Assembly: GCA_033558025.1 (NCBI GenBank)
Contig: JAUCEF010000006.1
Span: 3,534,001 to 3,598,000 of the forward strand
DNA: 64,000 nt
Reading direction: 5' to 3'
Origin: Phytophthora sp. 'mugwort'
Lineage: Eukaryota > Oomycota > Peronosporomycetes > Peronosporales > Peronosporaceae
Position numbers and translations under genes: made by a program. Below the pieces are notes generated by a model that was not told the origin of the DNA, searched no databases, and worked only from the letters and a program-made list of their open reading frames with translations. Below, piece after piece: positions 1 to 11,779 of this stretch (position 1 is its first letter; each line of letters starts with the position of its first letter).

Positions 1-2537
1 TCCACTCGGCCATAAAGGGCATTCTACACGACTTCCGCACTCGCTCCAATATGGGTGACCACTGCGGCATCGACTTTCGACTCGGATCTGCTGTCTTTCG
101 GCCGGCTAAGAGCCCCCCCCTGGCGCTGCCCAAAATGGGTCATCCAGCTTCCTGAAGCGCAGCAGTATCTCCAAGAATCGCTGATCAAGTTGGCAGACAT
201 GCTCCATGCACCAACGGATTCCCAGTACAACCCGGGCTGCCTAATCGACGAGCATAAGCGTCGCGACAACATCTTCCTGCACCAGTTATCCGAATCCCGG
301 AAGAATGCTCGCCAGCGCGAACTTGAGGAACTGTACTTGGAAATTAATGATCTGCAGCACCGCCAAGCGACGGAGCCTACCGATGATTAACGCCGGCGGC
401 TGACTGAAAAGAGGGTACTACTGGAGGTCCAGATGAAGATGAAAAAGTTCTACGCATCGAAGAAGAAGTTTGCCTCCGACCTCCATGATTCTGAGCGAGG
501 TACCAAGTACTTCTTCCGACCGCCTCAGATCCTGCACAACACTCCGATTCCTGTCAATTCGCCGGAGGAGTTGGAAGTCATGTGGCAGGAGTTCAACCAG
601 TTTTGGTCCGGGATCTATCGTTCACCTTCAAGGGAGTTCCATCATGATAAGCCCAAATGGGATCGCCTCAAGCTGGCCCAGATCCTTGAACACACGACCA
701 AGCATCTGACGTCGAAGCAAGCTGCTTATCTTGACAGTCCACTCACAGCAAATGACTTCTACTGGGCTATCAAGCATACGTCGTCGGGGAAGGCACGAGG
801 ACCCGATGGGTTACCCCTGGCCTACTACCCAACTGATGTGCCGATTTGGAGCCGTATCCTGGAGATTGTCTACGCGGCTCAACTGGAGAAAGGCAGGATG
901 TCCAAGTTCCAGCGTCGCGGCCAAGTCTGCTTGCTATACAAGAAGTGAGACCGTAAAGAGCCTGGGAACTACAGACCCATTACCCTCATCAACGTCGATG
1001 CCAAGCTGGGGCCCAAGCTACTGGCATACCGTCTGGAAACTGTCTTAGATAGTCTCCTATTCTCTGACCAGTATGGTTTCGTGTCTGGGCGCGATATTCG
1101 TCATGCTCACCTACAGCTTCAACCACTCATGAAAGTGTATGAAGACGATGACGCGGTGGCTGGTGCTATCTTGCTTGACTTTCCAAGGCCTTCGATAGCG
1201 TGGTGTGGGATGCCCTTGACATGATCCTCGAGCACTTCCGCTTCGGCGAAGTGTTTCGTCGCTGGGTACGCGTGATGTTTCCTGGGACTTTGGTGGCGCT
1301 ACTATTCAACGGTAGCCCACTTTCGCCCTTTGAATTAGAGAGAGGCGTGCGGCAAGGAGACCCTCTCTCCCCGGGTCTGTCGTGCTTTACCGGAACCTTT
1401 GCTGAACTTGATTCGCGCCAAGATGAAGGATGCTGGACTTCGGTGTGGAGACTCTTCGGTGGTCCATAGTTATCAGCTTCTGCTGATGACTGCACTGGAC
1501 TACTGAGGGACCTGCGGGATACTCAGCGGCTACTGGACGTGGTGGATCTCTTCTGTGAGGCATCGGGTATGGAGCTGAACAAGAACAAGACCGTGGTGCT
1601 GCCGTTCCACCCCTGGAACAGTGAAACCGACAGCATCCGTGAGGCACTACAGCAATTGGGAATAAAGGTTGTTGGGAACAACGACTCGGCCAAACTGCTT
1701 GGTATGTACTACGGGTCCAAGCTCACAGACGCGGCACGGCTACAGTACATATTGGCGGACATACAGACAAGGTTTTCACTGTGGAAGTACCGGGCACGCA
1801 CTCTGCGAGGACAAGTGGTCATCCTACAACAGATCATCTTGCCTGTTCTCTGGTACACAGCCAGTGTCTGTTACATAGCTGAAACTGGTTTCCAAGACCA
1901 AGTCCAGGACATCACAGTACGGTTCATGACCCAGTCTTCTACGTCGAACATCGTGCCCCGAGCTTGGTAGACGTTGCCCATGCACATGGGAGGCCTCGGC
2001 TTAACGCCTGTGAAAACGATGATCGAGGGACTCCAACTACACATGCTCTGCAAGCTACTCATGGCCGTACGCCAGACACCGGATGATGTACCCTCAAGGG
2101 CCGCCCCAGTCATTGCGCTGTTTGACTCCGTGATGAAATTTTGGGGACGCGACTTTGACATCCTGTACGCGCCGGTCTGGAACAGCCCTCATCATGTGGT
2201 GTCTCGACGGCTAAGACGATGGAGACCGCTTGGTTTGTATTGGCACCATGTTCTCTTCCTTTGGAACACCAAACTGCGCCCCAAGAGCACTCGCAACATA
2301 ACCAAGTTTGACAAGTTGACAATGCCGCTGCTGGACAACGTGGATATCACGACTGCAACCAAGACGCCCGAGACCCTGCGAGCCGCAAACCTGGGCATTG
2401 TCCAAGACCTTATTCGCACAAAGGTCTATCGGATATCTGACCCCCAAGACCACCAGTCCAGTCACAAGACCAGATATCCCAACCTTCGCGGCCAAACCCA
2501 ACCATCGTCCGAAAGGTCTGGTCGGCCCGGGGATTGA
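1..2537 (+). mobile_element. Non-LTR (LINE) retrotransposon reverse transcriptase relic
   Basis: Plus-strand translation gives the pieces of a LINE-type reverse transcriptase. These include an N-terminal motif GKARGPDGLPL near 795-830, NYRPITLINVDAK near 965-1005, QYGFVSGRDIRHAH near 1070-1110, KAFDSVVWDAL near 1190-1220, RGVRQGDPLSP near 1345-1375 and ADDCTGLL near 1480-1505. A post-RT region reads from 1974 to about 2500. The frame is broken by stops at about 388 and 946, a frameshift near 1185 and several later breaks, so it is a dead copy. The endonuclease domain normally upstream would lie left of the window edge. The residue before ADD appears as alanine rather than the usual F/Y. In a live element this enzyme would perform target-primed reverse transcription. 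RT identity is secure; the clade is not assigned. Confidence 0.85.
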
Positions 2538-2592
2538 ACTCTGGCCGCTTCCGTCCGACACTGGATGCTTAACCAGCTGAGCTATCTGAGCT
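2521..2592 (-). repeat. tRNA-derived SINE-like head with Pol III boxes A and B
   Basis: On the minus strand TAGCTCAGCTGG (2584-2573) is a perfect match to the Pol III A box. GAGTTCAATCC (2541-2531) is a near match to the B box, 43 bases downstream. The spacing fits a tRNA or tRNA-derived SINE. The flanks do not pair as a 7 bp acceptor stem and no clean anticodon arm folds, so a functional tRNA gene is unlikely. tRNA-derived SINEs are known in Phytophthora. Where the SINE body ends, inside or beside the LINE 3' part, cannot be fixed here. Confidence 0.6.
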
Positions 2593-3229
2593 CACTAGAA
2601 GTAGGTGGCTCACCACCGCCTGGTTCATCGGATTATACTTGGTTTTTGTATAGACCCGATCGAAAAGGTCCTGCAAATGTCCAACTCGGCCCAGAGACGT
2701 CTCGGGACGTCCACCAGTTTCCTCCTGGACACTAAAATGGGTCTTTTAGGGTACCCACTTTCGAGAAAATGGACCTCTTTTTGGACACCAATTGAATACT
2801 TCGTACCCAATTCTTGGGTCCAGATGACCCAAATCGATCCCAAATAGCCAAGTAGGGTAGCTAAGTAGGTTGCTTACTAACCTTAAAGCGTATTTATTTT
2901 TTGTTAACTCTAGATTCTCCGTTCATCGTCGGATCCGAGGTCCTTGTAACGAGCTTAGCTCTTTCACCAGATCCGTGTCTCCCGGTTACATGTACATTCA
3001 CTCTCCCCTCCATCCTTAGGCATGCAGCATCCCTGCCCCCTCTCTCTCACTTCATCCGCCGTGAAGACCAGCTCGCCAGGCGGGAAGCCTCCCCCCATCT
3101 TCTCTCACGACCTTTATGCGGAACTTCTACAACTTTGTCACGCTCACCACCAACTAGCGAACATGGATCCATTATCTTCGCACAGGCAGCCTTCCTGCAC
3201 AACCAGCTTGCCGCCGTGTCTTCCACCGC
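2593..3229. other. Non-coding stretch between LINE/SINE relics and Gypsy-1 stop
   Basis: No coding sequence is recognised. It holds a small perfect hairpin (TTGGGTC/GACCCAA, about 2814-2832). A purine-rich minus-strand stretch near 3110 could be a polypurine tract of Gypsy-1. The expected Gypsy-1 3' LTR cannot be matched by eye to the 5' end at 12260, so it is absent, replaced or too diverged to see. Confidence 0.4.
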
Positions 3230-4840
3230 TTAAGCTTCCTCGTGTGACGGCATCACCTGGAAATAATGACTCCTCTTGGCGTGATCCTGCAGGAACTCAC
3301 GCAACAGCGCTCCACAGTTCAAATCCGCCTCGTCAACTCAGGTGGGCTCGTCGTAGCCTCACCAGTGTACCTTGAACTCGCGAAATGATCGTCCATAGCG
3401 TGTTCGGCGGCCCGATCTCATGTCGCTGGTCCTCTCGACTTCGTACTCTCCTTCTTCTGGCTCTCGATCCCAGCTCTCTTCAGGCAACAGCGCCTCATCG
3501 AAGTCCAGACGATCCGCCTACCGACCGCCAAGCGTGTCGTTAGTCGATCCGGGAATGTTCTCACAGGCTTCAACTTGGACACATGCACCACCGGAAAAAT
3601 GTGATTATCTGTTCCGGCTGTCTCCAGTCGAGCAGCGAAAGGTTGCACCATGTGGTCCAACACTCGGAAGGGGCCATGCCACATATGCGCTAGCTTCCGC
3701 GCGTATCGTTCCTTGACTCGATCCAAATATAGCCACACTCGAGTGCCGGCCTCGATCCGATGCGGATCCACGCCGTTATTCTGGCGTTCGACCCGATCCG
3801 TAACAGCCTTCTTCAGTTTCTCGTCCACGTCTGCTCTCGCCTGCCGGTAATTGCGCTGGATACGGTACCGCCATCGCCGTGGATCCCGATTTCGGCGTCT
3901 CGTACTGCCCAGTGGGAGAGTTGCCTCCAGCGTCGTGGGTGGATCCCAGCCGTGCGCAAGATAAAACGGGTGTCACCTCGGACCCGATCATGTGCCGTGT
4001 TGACCGCCAACATTAGGCGCTCTGCGTACTCGTCCCAGTCGCGCTGGTTCTCGTCCTCGACATACATCTTGATGGATCTCGTCACTGTCTGCACCATGCG
4101 TTCCGTAGTCCCGTTCGCCTGAGGCCTTTAAGCCGTGGTGACTTGCTGTCTCTCTGGCCCAGGATGCGATTGAACGCCTTGAAAAAGTCAGACATGAAGC
4201 CAGGCTCCCTGTCATGCCGGATTATCTCGCTCGCACCGAAGCGTCGGAACACACATCCCTCGTACGATTCCGCGATCTTTTTTTTTTGAGGGGGGGGGGG
4301 GGGGCTGTCTGGGGCGCACTCGCCTTGGCGATGATGTAACCGGTGAACAGATTTACTCATATTAGGAGTTTCGTGTGGCCCTTGTACGATTTGGGCAGCG
4401 AGGGGATGTGATCCATCGCTATGACCTGGAAAGGTAGGTAGCCTGGATATTGCCGGGTGACTCACCGCGTATGGTCAGTCGCCCCTTGCCAGTCTCGCAA
4501 TCCACGCATTCACCTCCGAACCGTTGTACGCTCCTGAACAGTCCACGCCAATAGAAGTGATCCCGGATCCGCTGATATGTTCGGCTGATTCCCTGATGAC
4601 CGCCTTCCAGACTGACGCGATAGTGATACAGCAGATCCTCGTGCAGCGTCTCGGGCACAACCAGACGAAGCAACCCGTCTCTCTCTTCCTCCGCCTTCGC
4701 AGACGGCGGGCAGTAGTAAAGGAGGTCCTGTTCGTCCATCTCATAGTCTGCAGCCACGTTGCTGCACACCCGAGCTTCGTCTTTTTCCAGATTCTTCATA
4801 TCCCTTGAAGGTACTTCTTGAGGTTCATGATCCACTTCTC
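3230..4840 (-). pseudogene. Gypsy-1 integrase with C-terminal chromodomain (broken)
   Basis: The minus-strand frames show an integrase zinc-binding N-terminus (HYRVSLEGGHQG, then ECVDCETGKGR) at about 4700-4490. Next come core pieces AMDHIPSLP near 4420, RHDREPGFMSDFF near 4220-4185 and TTERMVQTVTRS near 4110-4075, which supply the D, D, E residues. The C-terminal segment WHGPFRVLD near 3660 follows. A chromodomain comes last: GEYEVERTSDMRSG at about 3450 and KVHW.GYDEP at about 3370, ending HYFQVMPSHEEA before a stop at 3230. The frame changes several times, and a T10 plus G15 run at 4278-4304 interrupts the core. In live elements this protein inserts cDNA, and the chromodomain targets histone-marked chromatin. 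Confidence 0.8.
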
Positions 4841-5029
4841 CTCGTCCTGAGCTTGTCGGATCCGATCCACTCTCAGCTGGCGGACCGACGCCCCCTGCAG
4901 TACACTGGGAGTGACCTTCCGGCGGGATCTAGTCGCCATGGTTGCGATACGAAGCGTAGTATCCTCGGCAGCTGTGGACAGGATCTCGGGTAGTCGATTC
5001 AGCGTCACAAGATCCTGTCGCGCCTGGTC

Positions 5030-5335
5030 GTCTGTCACCTCTGTACCTGCTTCCCGCTCTAACGCTGCACTCGTCAGACTATCTGCGCTGGCGTTCCATG
5101 CTCGAATCACCAAATTGGTGTCCCCACAGATCACCAACGTCCTTGATCCAGTCCTTCTAGCAGATCAAAGCATAACAACAGTCCACCGTATTCCGCCTCG
5201 TTGACCGTCATATCTTCGGCCCATACTGACTCCGCCTTGACAACCGTCCACTCTGGCAACTTCCACACGATAGCGCTGAAGGTGCCTCCGCCGCGTTTGA
5301 CTCTGACGGATCCGTCAAACTAGCGTCCAGAAGTT
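5030..5335 (-). pseudogene. Gypsy-1 second, archaeal-type RNase H domain (internally deleted)
   Basis: Downstream of the retroviral RNase H, the minus strand encodes FDGSVRVKRGGG near 5325-5290, DMTVNEAEYGGLLLCFDLL near 5220-5165 and LVICGDTNLVIR near 5140-5105. WNASADSLTS follows directly. These carry the four acidic positions (D, E, D, D) expected of an archaeal-type RNase H (RVT_3-like). The residues normally lying between NLVIR and WNASAD are missing, so the domain has an internal deletion, and its two halves are in different frames. Such additional RNase H domains are known in some LTR retrotransposons of oomycetes and plants. The original role would be removal of RNA from the RNA:DNA hybrid. 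Confidence 0.7.
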
Positions 5336-5559
5336 CCTCGTCGGGCTTCACTGTAGGGATCGGAGTCTGTGTTGCTCGGCGGGGCTCTTTCCGCGGTGCA
5401 ATTGCTACCAGTGCCTGATCCACTATCGATCATGGCATTACACACGCAGCCAGCGATCCCAAGATCTCACCCTCGCCTTTCGTGCACTTAGTGATCTCCA
5501 GCGTTTAGGGCGATAGCAGCGCCCGGCCCCTTGTGCCGCCCTTGGAACCCTGCAGCGCG

Positions 5560-6900
5560 GAACAGCCAAACCAACGTCAAGTGCCGCGTTAGAATCTTGA
5601 TTGATTTACCGACCAGCATTGAATAACCCAGATCCAGCACACAGCAACACTAGCCCCCCCCCCTTCCTTCTCAGCGACGCCATAGTTCAACTCGTTCGAC
5701 TTCAACGTGCTCGTGAACAGCACGGGCAAGTATGTGCCGTCGTGACCCTGCACCAAGGAGGCGGACGCTGCCCACCCGCCGGAATAAACGATCAGACAGA
5801 CTGTTTCTCCGGATCGAAGTGCCGGAGGATCGGGGTCGTCGCGATCGTTTTTTCTTCCGCGTGGCGAACGCTGCCCTAGCTCGGATCCACTTCGGCTCTG
5901 ACGTCTCCGGATCCTGATCGAGCTGGGGACCCCCGCCTTCGAGAATCTCTCGGCCAATTTTCCCTTCGTTGACAGCGATCCTGCTCGCATCACGCATTGC
6001 GGCAACCCCCCCCCCCGCAGCTCGTACAATACCGACGCGTACACCGTCGTGTCTTCGATGAAGCGTCTGTAGTAGTTTAGAATACCCAAGAACGACTGCA
6101 CAGACTGTAGAGATCTCGGGAATGGTAGATCTACCAGCGCACTGAGATCCTTTCGATGAACCTCTAAGCCTTCGATGGATACACGATGCCCGAGGTAATC
6201 TACCTTCTTCAGTCCCCAGAAGCTCTATCGCGACACTGACCGAGATATTCCACTTGTCACGAGCCGCGAGTAGGAGCATCACTCGTTCGTACAAATGATC
6301 CCAGGATTCGGCCGTAACAAGGATGTCATCGATGTAGGATCGATGCCCCAGTACGGAAGGTTCACCTACTTCCTCCGGATCTCCTCCTTCGAAGATGTCT
6401 GTTGAGGATCCTCGATCCGCTGCTGGTGGGATCCGCAAGAAGCCGTACAGTGCGTTGTCGATCAGTCTCTGATAGATATATAGAGCGTTCTTCAATCCAA
6501 AAGGCATGCGGTTCCCTCAAACAGCCCAAACAGCGTGGTGAATGCCGAGATGGCACGAATGCGATCATCATAGACACCACCCAGAAGCCGCTCGCCATGT
6601 CCAGCGAGCAATACCACAGTATCTTGTCCAGATCCTCAAGCAGACCCTTATCAGGGGCATCGGGTCGACCATCACCTTAGTGAGACCGTTGACCGGGCGA
6701 TAATCAATACACAACCTTATGTCCACACCATTCTTCTTGATGATCATCACGATTGGCGAAGCCCAAGGAGACGTTATGTTTCGTATAATCTTGGCTGACA
6801 GCAATCCCTTGAGCAGATCCAACACCTTCTCGCGGAACTGGGGGGCAATCTTTCGCACGCGCTGTGCGATCGGGATGGCATTCCAACGCCGATGTCACAC
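5560..6900 (-). pseudogene. Gypsy-1 reverse transcriptase and RNase H (broken)
   Basis: Minus-strand pieces read QFREKVLDLLKGLL and ITSPWASPIVMIIKKNG (about 6840-6735), RLCIDYRPVNGLT, MPFGLKNALYIYQRLID (about 6505-6455) and the catalytic block YIDDILV (about 6330-6305). The connection motif FLGILNYYRRFI follows (about 6090-6055), then RNase H remnants SVLIVYSGGWAAS and FTSTLKSNELNYGVAEKE (about 5830-5660). The order is that of Ty3/Gypsy pol. Frameshifts separate nearly every block, and C runs at 5654-5663 and 6006-6016 fall inside the coding part. It is a dead RT/RNase H. The catalytic YxDD residues are still visible. Confidence 0.82.
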
Positions 6901-6929
6901 ACCACGCCCACAGCTGCAGGAGGCAATGC

Positions 6930-8230
6930 ATTGCCTTGCCCTATCAGCAAGTGCCGGTGCGACCAGATAATGTCCCGCGGCTGACGGATCGCTTCCTCGT
7001 GTGTTCACCTCAGGATCCCCCACTTGCAGATCATCGATCCGCGCCTACCGTGGTGGGTGCTACCTCTGGCCGCAAAGCCAGCTCGCTTGGCACTTCTTCG
7101 GCGTGCAGCGAGCCTCCGTCATGGCAACAGACCTCGGGACCCTCGGCTGGATCCTCCTTCGAGTCGTCATGTACCTTGGTGCCACCGTCCAGATCCGTTC
7201 TTGCCGCTTCCGTCGGGGGATCCTCCGCGAGATCCTTGACTCGGGCCTCGAGCTTGTCCGCGGGATCCTCGATTGGAAACCGTGTGGCTTGATCCAGCGT
7301 CTCCGACGGGAGATCCAATTCCAGAAGGTCACCTGACTCCAGCACGTCGACCAACGGCGATTGCTCATCCCCCAAGCTTCTGTCGGCTTCGTGAGCGGCA
7401 CCGTTCGCTTCGTCTTCCCCGACGCAACTTTCCCACCCGGCTCGAGCGCGCAACTCCGTTAGGGGTCTTCGCTAGGCGAGACGCCATTCGCGCGGCCATC
7501 ATGGCACGCATTGCGGCCGTCGGGCGTTCCTGGCGATATGAGACCGTGGCCTCGTCCTTGTACAGGGCCTGGTGACTGGTCGCCTGATCACCTCACATTT
7601 CCTACCGAAAAAATCAGCGACACACGTCGCGACAGTGGCGTCCGTCGGCGGGCCCATCTCGGGATCGCTGCCTTGGGCGGGGTCGTGCGAGGGCTCATTT
7701 TGAGCTCCGTTGTCGGGCCACACCTGCCGCACCTCTGGCGCCGCCGGGCCTTCGCCTAGGCCTCCGCCAGATATCGCGACCTTCGCGCCGATTGTTTGTC
7801 CCGCATGCATGTCAGCGGTACCGGGCGCACGAGACGGGGCATGATTACGCTCATGTCTCAACTCAGGTGTCGCACCGTTCCGTCATTGACCGGCATTCAA
7901 AGGGCGGGTCGCCGCCACCCTGTGCGCTTCTTGGCGCTCGTCCTCACTTCCTGCGGATTCAGGGGCCTTCGGTCGCGGCAGGAGCCTGGTCGGTGTGTCG
8001 TACTCCACTCGGTCAACTGCGGGCTCCAGATCCGGCACTGGCGGCGCTGCTGCTGCGGCAGATGCCGCATCCGTAGTGGCTTCCCACGCCAGGGTTTGCC
8101 ACTCGGCGTTGCGCCGGGATCCTACGGAGACGGACCCAGCTGGCGAGGAACGTGATCCCCGGTCAGCCATAGTCCTATCTGCACGTCCCTGTTCAAGATC
8201 AGCGTCGTGTCGCCTAGGTTCGCGAGATTC
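6930..8230 (-). other. Gypsy-1 protease-RT linker region, outside the duplicated arm
   Basis: This part of Gypsy-1 lies between the protease and the RT and is present only in the left copy. The inverted repeat stops at 8231. Minus-strand frames are rich in acidic residues (for example around LESGDLLELDLPSETLDQ near 7350-7290), as expected of a pol linker. GNALPPAA..GVVCDIDV appears near 6940-6890, just ahead of the RT. No separate gene is recognised. Confidence 0.5.
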
Positions 8231-8318
8231 AAGTAGCGGATACTGCCTGTGGCTTTAACTAGGGTGGGCACCCAGGGCTCACCGCGGGCTAACCCACAGC
8301 TTTTCATTGTCAGACACA

Positions 8319-8990
8319 CTAATCCGCAGCGGGAGCTCCATGGATTCTGCGACCCCCATCGTCAGATGCTTGCCCACGAACACCGGGCGGGCTCTGTCGC
8401 TGAAGATCTGGCGGCCCCTCTGCAACATGACTCGCACCTCGTTCGGCAGGTACATGGATCCGTCGCCGAGATCCAGCCGGATCCCAGCCGGACCATGAAG
8501 TCCATACCGAGGATGGCTTGGCATTCCGGCGGCAGATCGTCTCCCGCCCAGACGCCGTAGAAGTACGCCAAGGTAAGCTTGATCCGTGTGCGTCCTTCCG
8601 CGACATACAGCTTTTCACCAATTCCGAGGCATTCTTGACTCTGACTTGTGTCGATATGGCATCCTACCTTACGAGCAAAGTTGGCGACGATGATCGACAC
8701 CTCGGATCCTGAGTCAAGAAGCGCCACAGCCTTGACGTTGTTGATCTTGCTGTTCGCTTTCGCCTGCTTGAAGTGTTTGCCGGGGACATGGTACTTCCAG
8801 TATCTGCGCGACTCGCCTGACCGCAGATCCGAAGTCATCGTGACCTCGGATTGTTGGTAGTCGTCAACAGGTTGAAGACTTGCAACCATAGTCGTACGTT
8901 TCTTATGAAGTTCATATGTATTACCAACTACCAGCTCGCGATCCGCTAACTTGATCCTTCGGCTTCTTCTCCACGAATGCATAGATGAAT
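8319..8990 (-). pseudogene. Gypsy-1 retropepsin-like protease
   Basis: The minus strand encodes VKAVALLDSGSEVSIIV (about 8745-8690), which contains the aspartyl protease active site D-S-G. It is followed by the flap region and ILGMDFMV (about 8515-8490), the second characteristic hydrophobic motif of retroviral-type proteases. The frame is mostly open for about 200 codons from 8982, so the active site is intact here even though neighbours are broken. The protease would cleave the Gag-Pol polyprotein. In the inverted copy at 21554-22260 a one-base deletion after about codon 129 throws the second half out of frame. Confidence 0.8.
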
Positions 8991-9029
8991 GAGCTAGAAT
9001 GCTCGTCTCATACCAGGTTCAAAACCGGC

Positions 9030-11779
9030 GAGCGCCCTAGTTTAACATCTTCTCAGCAGCCTCAGGTAGTAGTCCCGAATGCTTGCTGGAGTCGAACCGC
9101 TGACGGATGAGGTTGTAGAACTTTTTCATCTGGCATTTGCCGTGACCCTGGCGTTCGCCACAGCCACGACACAAGAAGAAACACCGGTCTGACGGATGTC
9201 TTCTCTTACCGCACTTCTGACATATCAGACGCCTCCAACACCCAAGATTTGAGCGCTTACGGGATCCGCAGTGTGAGCAGTGCGTCTGGCCATATCTGCC
9301 GAAACGCGGGCGGTGATCCTGCTATCGAGTAGCCTCTGGCGCATCGTTCGAGCGTCCAGGATCCGCTGCTGCAGCCATCTGAGATTGGTCACTCGACGCC
9401 GCCACGTACGCTCGGCGCATTTCGCCTTCGGATCCTGCCTCGTCAGAGTCCGATCCAAACTCGGATCCGGAATCAGGGATCTTGATAGCGCGTACAGCAC
9501 TGGGCTGGCGCCGTTGATGGCGCAGGACTCGGCTTGGATCGGTACTTGCCGGATCCGGTCGACTTCTTCTGGCGCGACTTCGCGCGCTCGCGCAGCACGT
9601 CCTCTAGCAGATCCGCGTCGGCCAAGCGCAGCAGTGTGAGCTCATTTGCAAGATCCTGGTCTCCCAGAGCCTCGATGAAGTGTTCCACGTGCTCGCGACG
9701 GGCCTTCGCGTCGCCGTCCTTGATCTTCAGCCTCGCGCGCATGCCTGCAACGTTGAGGCGGTGCAGATACGCCAGCGGCGTCTCCTCTGCGCGCTTGCGC
9801 GCGTGGTAGTATTGCCATGCTACCGAGACTCCCAATCCGCAGTACTGCGTCTGGACGCTCCTGAGCAAGTCACTCCACTTCGACCGCGTGGATCGGTTTA
9901 GCTGTCTCTACTACTTCCTCGCGGGCCGGTAAACAGATCCGCGAATGTAAGGCATTTCTCTTCGTCTGTAGCTTGATCTCTCGTGAATGCAGACTTGACT
10001 TTGCTGATCCACCCTCGTGCAAGTTCTTGTCATGATCCTTGCCTGTGAATTCCTTCAGATCCGAGATGGCCGATATCTTGACGCGTTGAATCGTCGACGA
10101 TCCAGTCGGAACGACGGCTGCCGCTGTCGTAGCCGTGCGTCTCGTGGATCCCATATCGAGATCATCCGGATCATACTCCCAATACTCGGGGTAGTGATCT
10201 TGCAATCCCACCGATTCCATGTCGACATGGGGACGGAGCCGACGTGGAGCCGGGCCTCTTGACGTTCGCTCAGGAAACGTGCCATAGCCGCTTGGAAGTA
10301 CATCTCCAGACCACTCGTCGGCTCCTGGGCCAGATCCGCTGACCGGATCCGGGTTTGCGACGGTTTCGCCGGACGCGGAGCCGGGATCTTATCTGCAGAG
10401 TGTTCATAGAGCGTGACTGCAGCATCGTGGCACCGGCTGACCCAAGCGACATCCGTCGCGGCTCCGATGAGCTTCTGGATCCGACTTCTGACGTATACGA
10501 TGCGTACTGCGATGATCCTGTGCGGTTCTCCGGCGACTTGGTGTCCGCCGCCTTGGTCTTGGGCGACGAGACATATCCAGCCTTGGCCTCGATTGTCGAG
10601 CTGTGATCGGTCTTGGTCTCGGGCGCTGCAGCCGCCGATTGCTCGCTCACGAGGGGCTTCAGCAAGTTTAAGAGCGACGTGGCCGAGATCCGGATAGTGT
10701 CGGCGTCCAACTGGAACAGTTCTTCAGCGTCGAACCTCCTACCGTGAGGCCGGCCTCTTCCAGCATCCTCAGCAGATCCATCGCGGCGTCCAGCTTGTTC
10801 GTGGTTGACGAAGGGGCCGACACAGGTCCGGCGAGGGATCCGAGCTGCTTCAGCTGCAGAATCCGCATTACTGGATCCTTGCGCAGGAGGTCATTTAGCT
10901 CCTACGCACATACGCCGACTCCAGCTTAGATCGTGACCAGGTAGACTTCAATACAGCACGATCTTTGCTATTCGAGCCTGGTGCCTTGAGTTTCTTCCGT
11001 GAGGCCTTCGTTTTCTTCTTAGACGTGGCACTTAAGGCCGCTGGGGTGGTGGTGGATGAAGGGTCATTCGCTCTCGCGAATGATCCTTCGTCCGGTAGGT
11101 CCTGACTCGCATCAAGACCTGCGGGGCCCCCGAAGGGACCTGGGAAGGAAAGCGAGGTTTCTCTTCCTGATCCGTTGCCAGATCATGTCCTCTCTTCCGT
11201 CGGCAGAGCTCCTCCCAGGGCTCGTCCAATCCGTGGACCTCTCTTTCAGCGACGCCGTCGGCGATCCAGTCACCGTCGGCGCTTCATCTCCCGATCCATT
11301 GTGCACAAGCGCATCATCTTGGGACTCACGGTAAAAAAATCCCGCGTCGCCAAGAGATCCGGGTACGCGCACCATTGTGGTGGAGCGGATCTGCTGAAAC
11401 TCAGTAGGACCCCAACTCACACGCACTGCGCCCAGACACCAACTACGGAGGGGTATTCCGACGGCCGTGTTATTGATGAGTGATTCACCTTGTGTACCTG
11501 TCGGCAGGCTGGTACTGCTCTCCCGTTAACACGAGATGCCCCCACTTGGTGGGCTTTGGACGTCCTTGTGGGGACTGGGGGGATCGCGCGGGTATTACGG
11601 CGCACCAGATCCGGTGTCGGTTTGGTCTTGCGTAGACCTTGTGGATCTGTAATAGAAATACAGGATCCGGAGTTGTCCCTTCTTGATGGTATCCTTGCTC
11701 TTATCGGAGTTGTCCTTGTTCCTTTACGATGCTTGCCGCCTCCAATAGCGGGATCTTGAGGGGGGGGGAGAGAAACCAA
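9030..11779 (-). pseudogene. Gypsy-1 gag with CCHC zinc knuckle (multiple frames)
   Basis: From about 11779 down to 9030 the minus strand carries gag in several frames. First comes a basic, Ser/Pro-rich N-terminal region (11779-10900), then a central region with LDADTIRISATSLLNLLK (about 10720-10660). The capsid-like segment (about 9870-9560) includes AWQYYHARKRAEETPLAYLH and HFIEALGDQDLANELTLLRL. A CCHC knuckle CQKCGKRRHPSDRC lies near 9215, with a second imperfect one, CRGCGERQGHGKC, beside it. The frame changes near 11420, 11120, 10750, 9870 and 9480. The same breaks occur at the mirrored positions in the right arm. Confidence 0.75.

Noticed and set aside
2521..2592. Functional tRNA gene on the minus strand
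   Set aside because: Box A and B are present, but the flanks do not form an acceptor stem and no normal anticodon loop is seen; a SINE head fits better.
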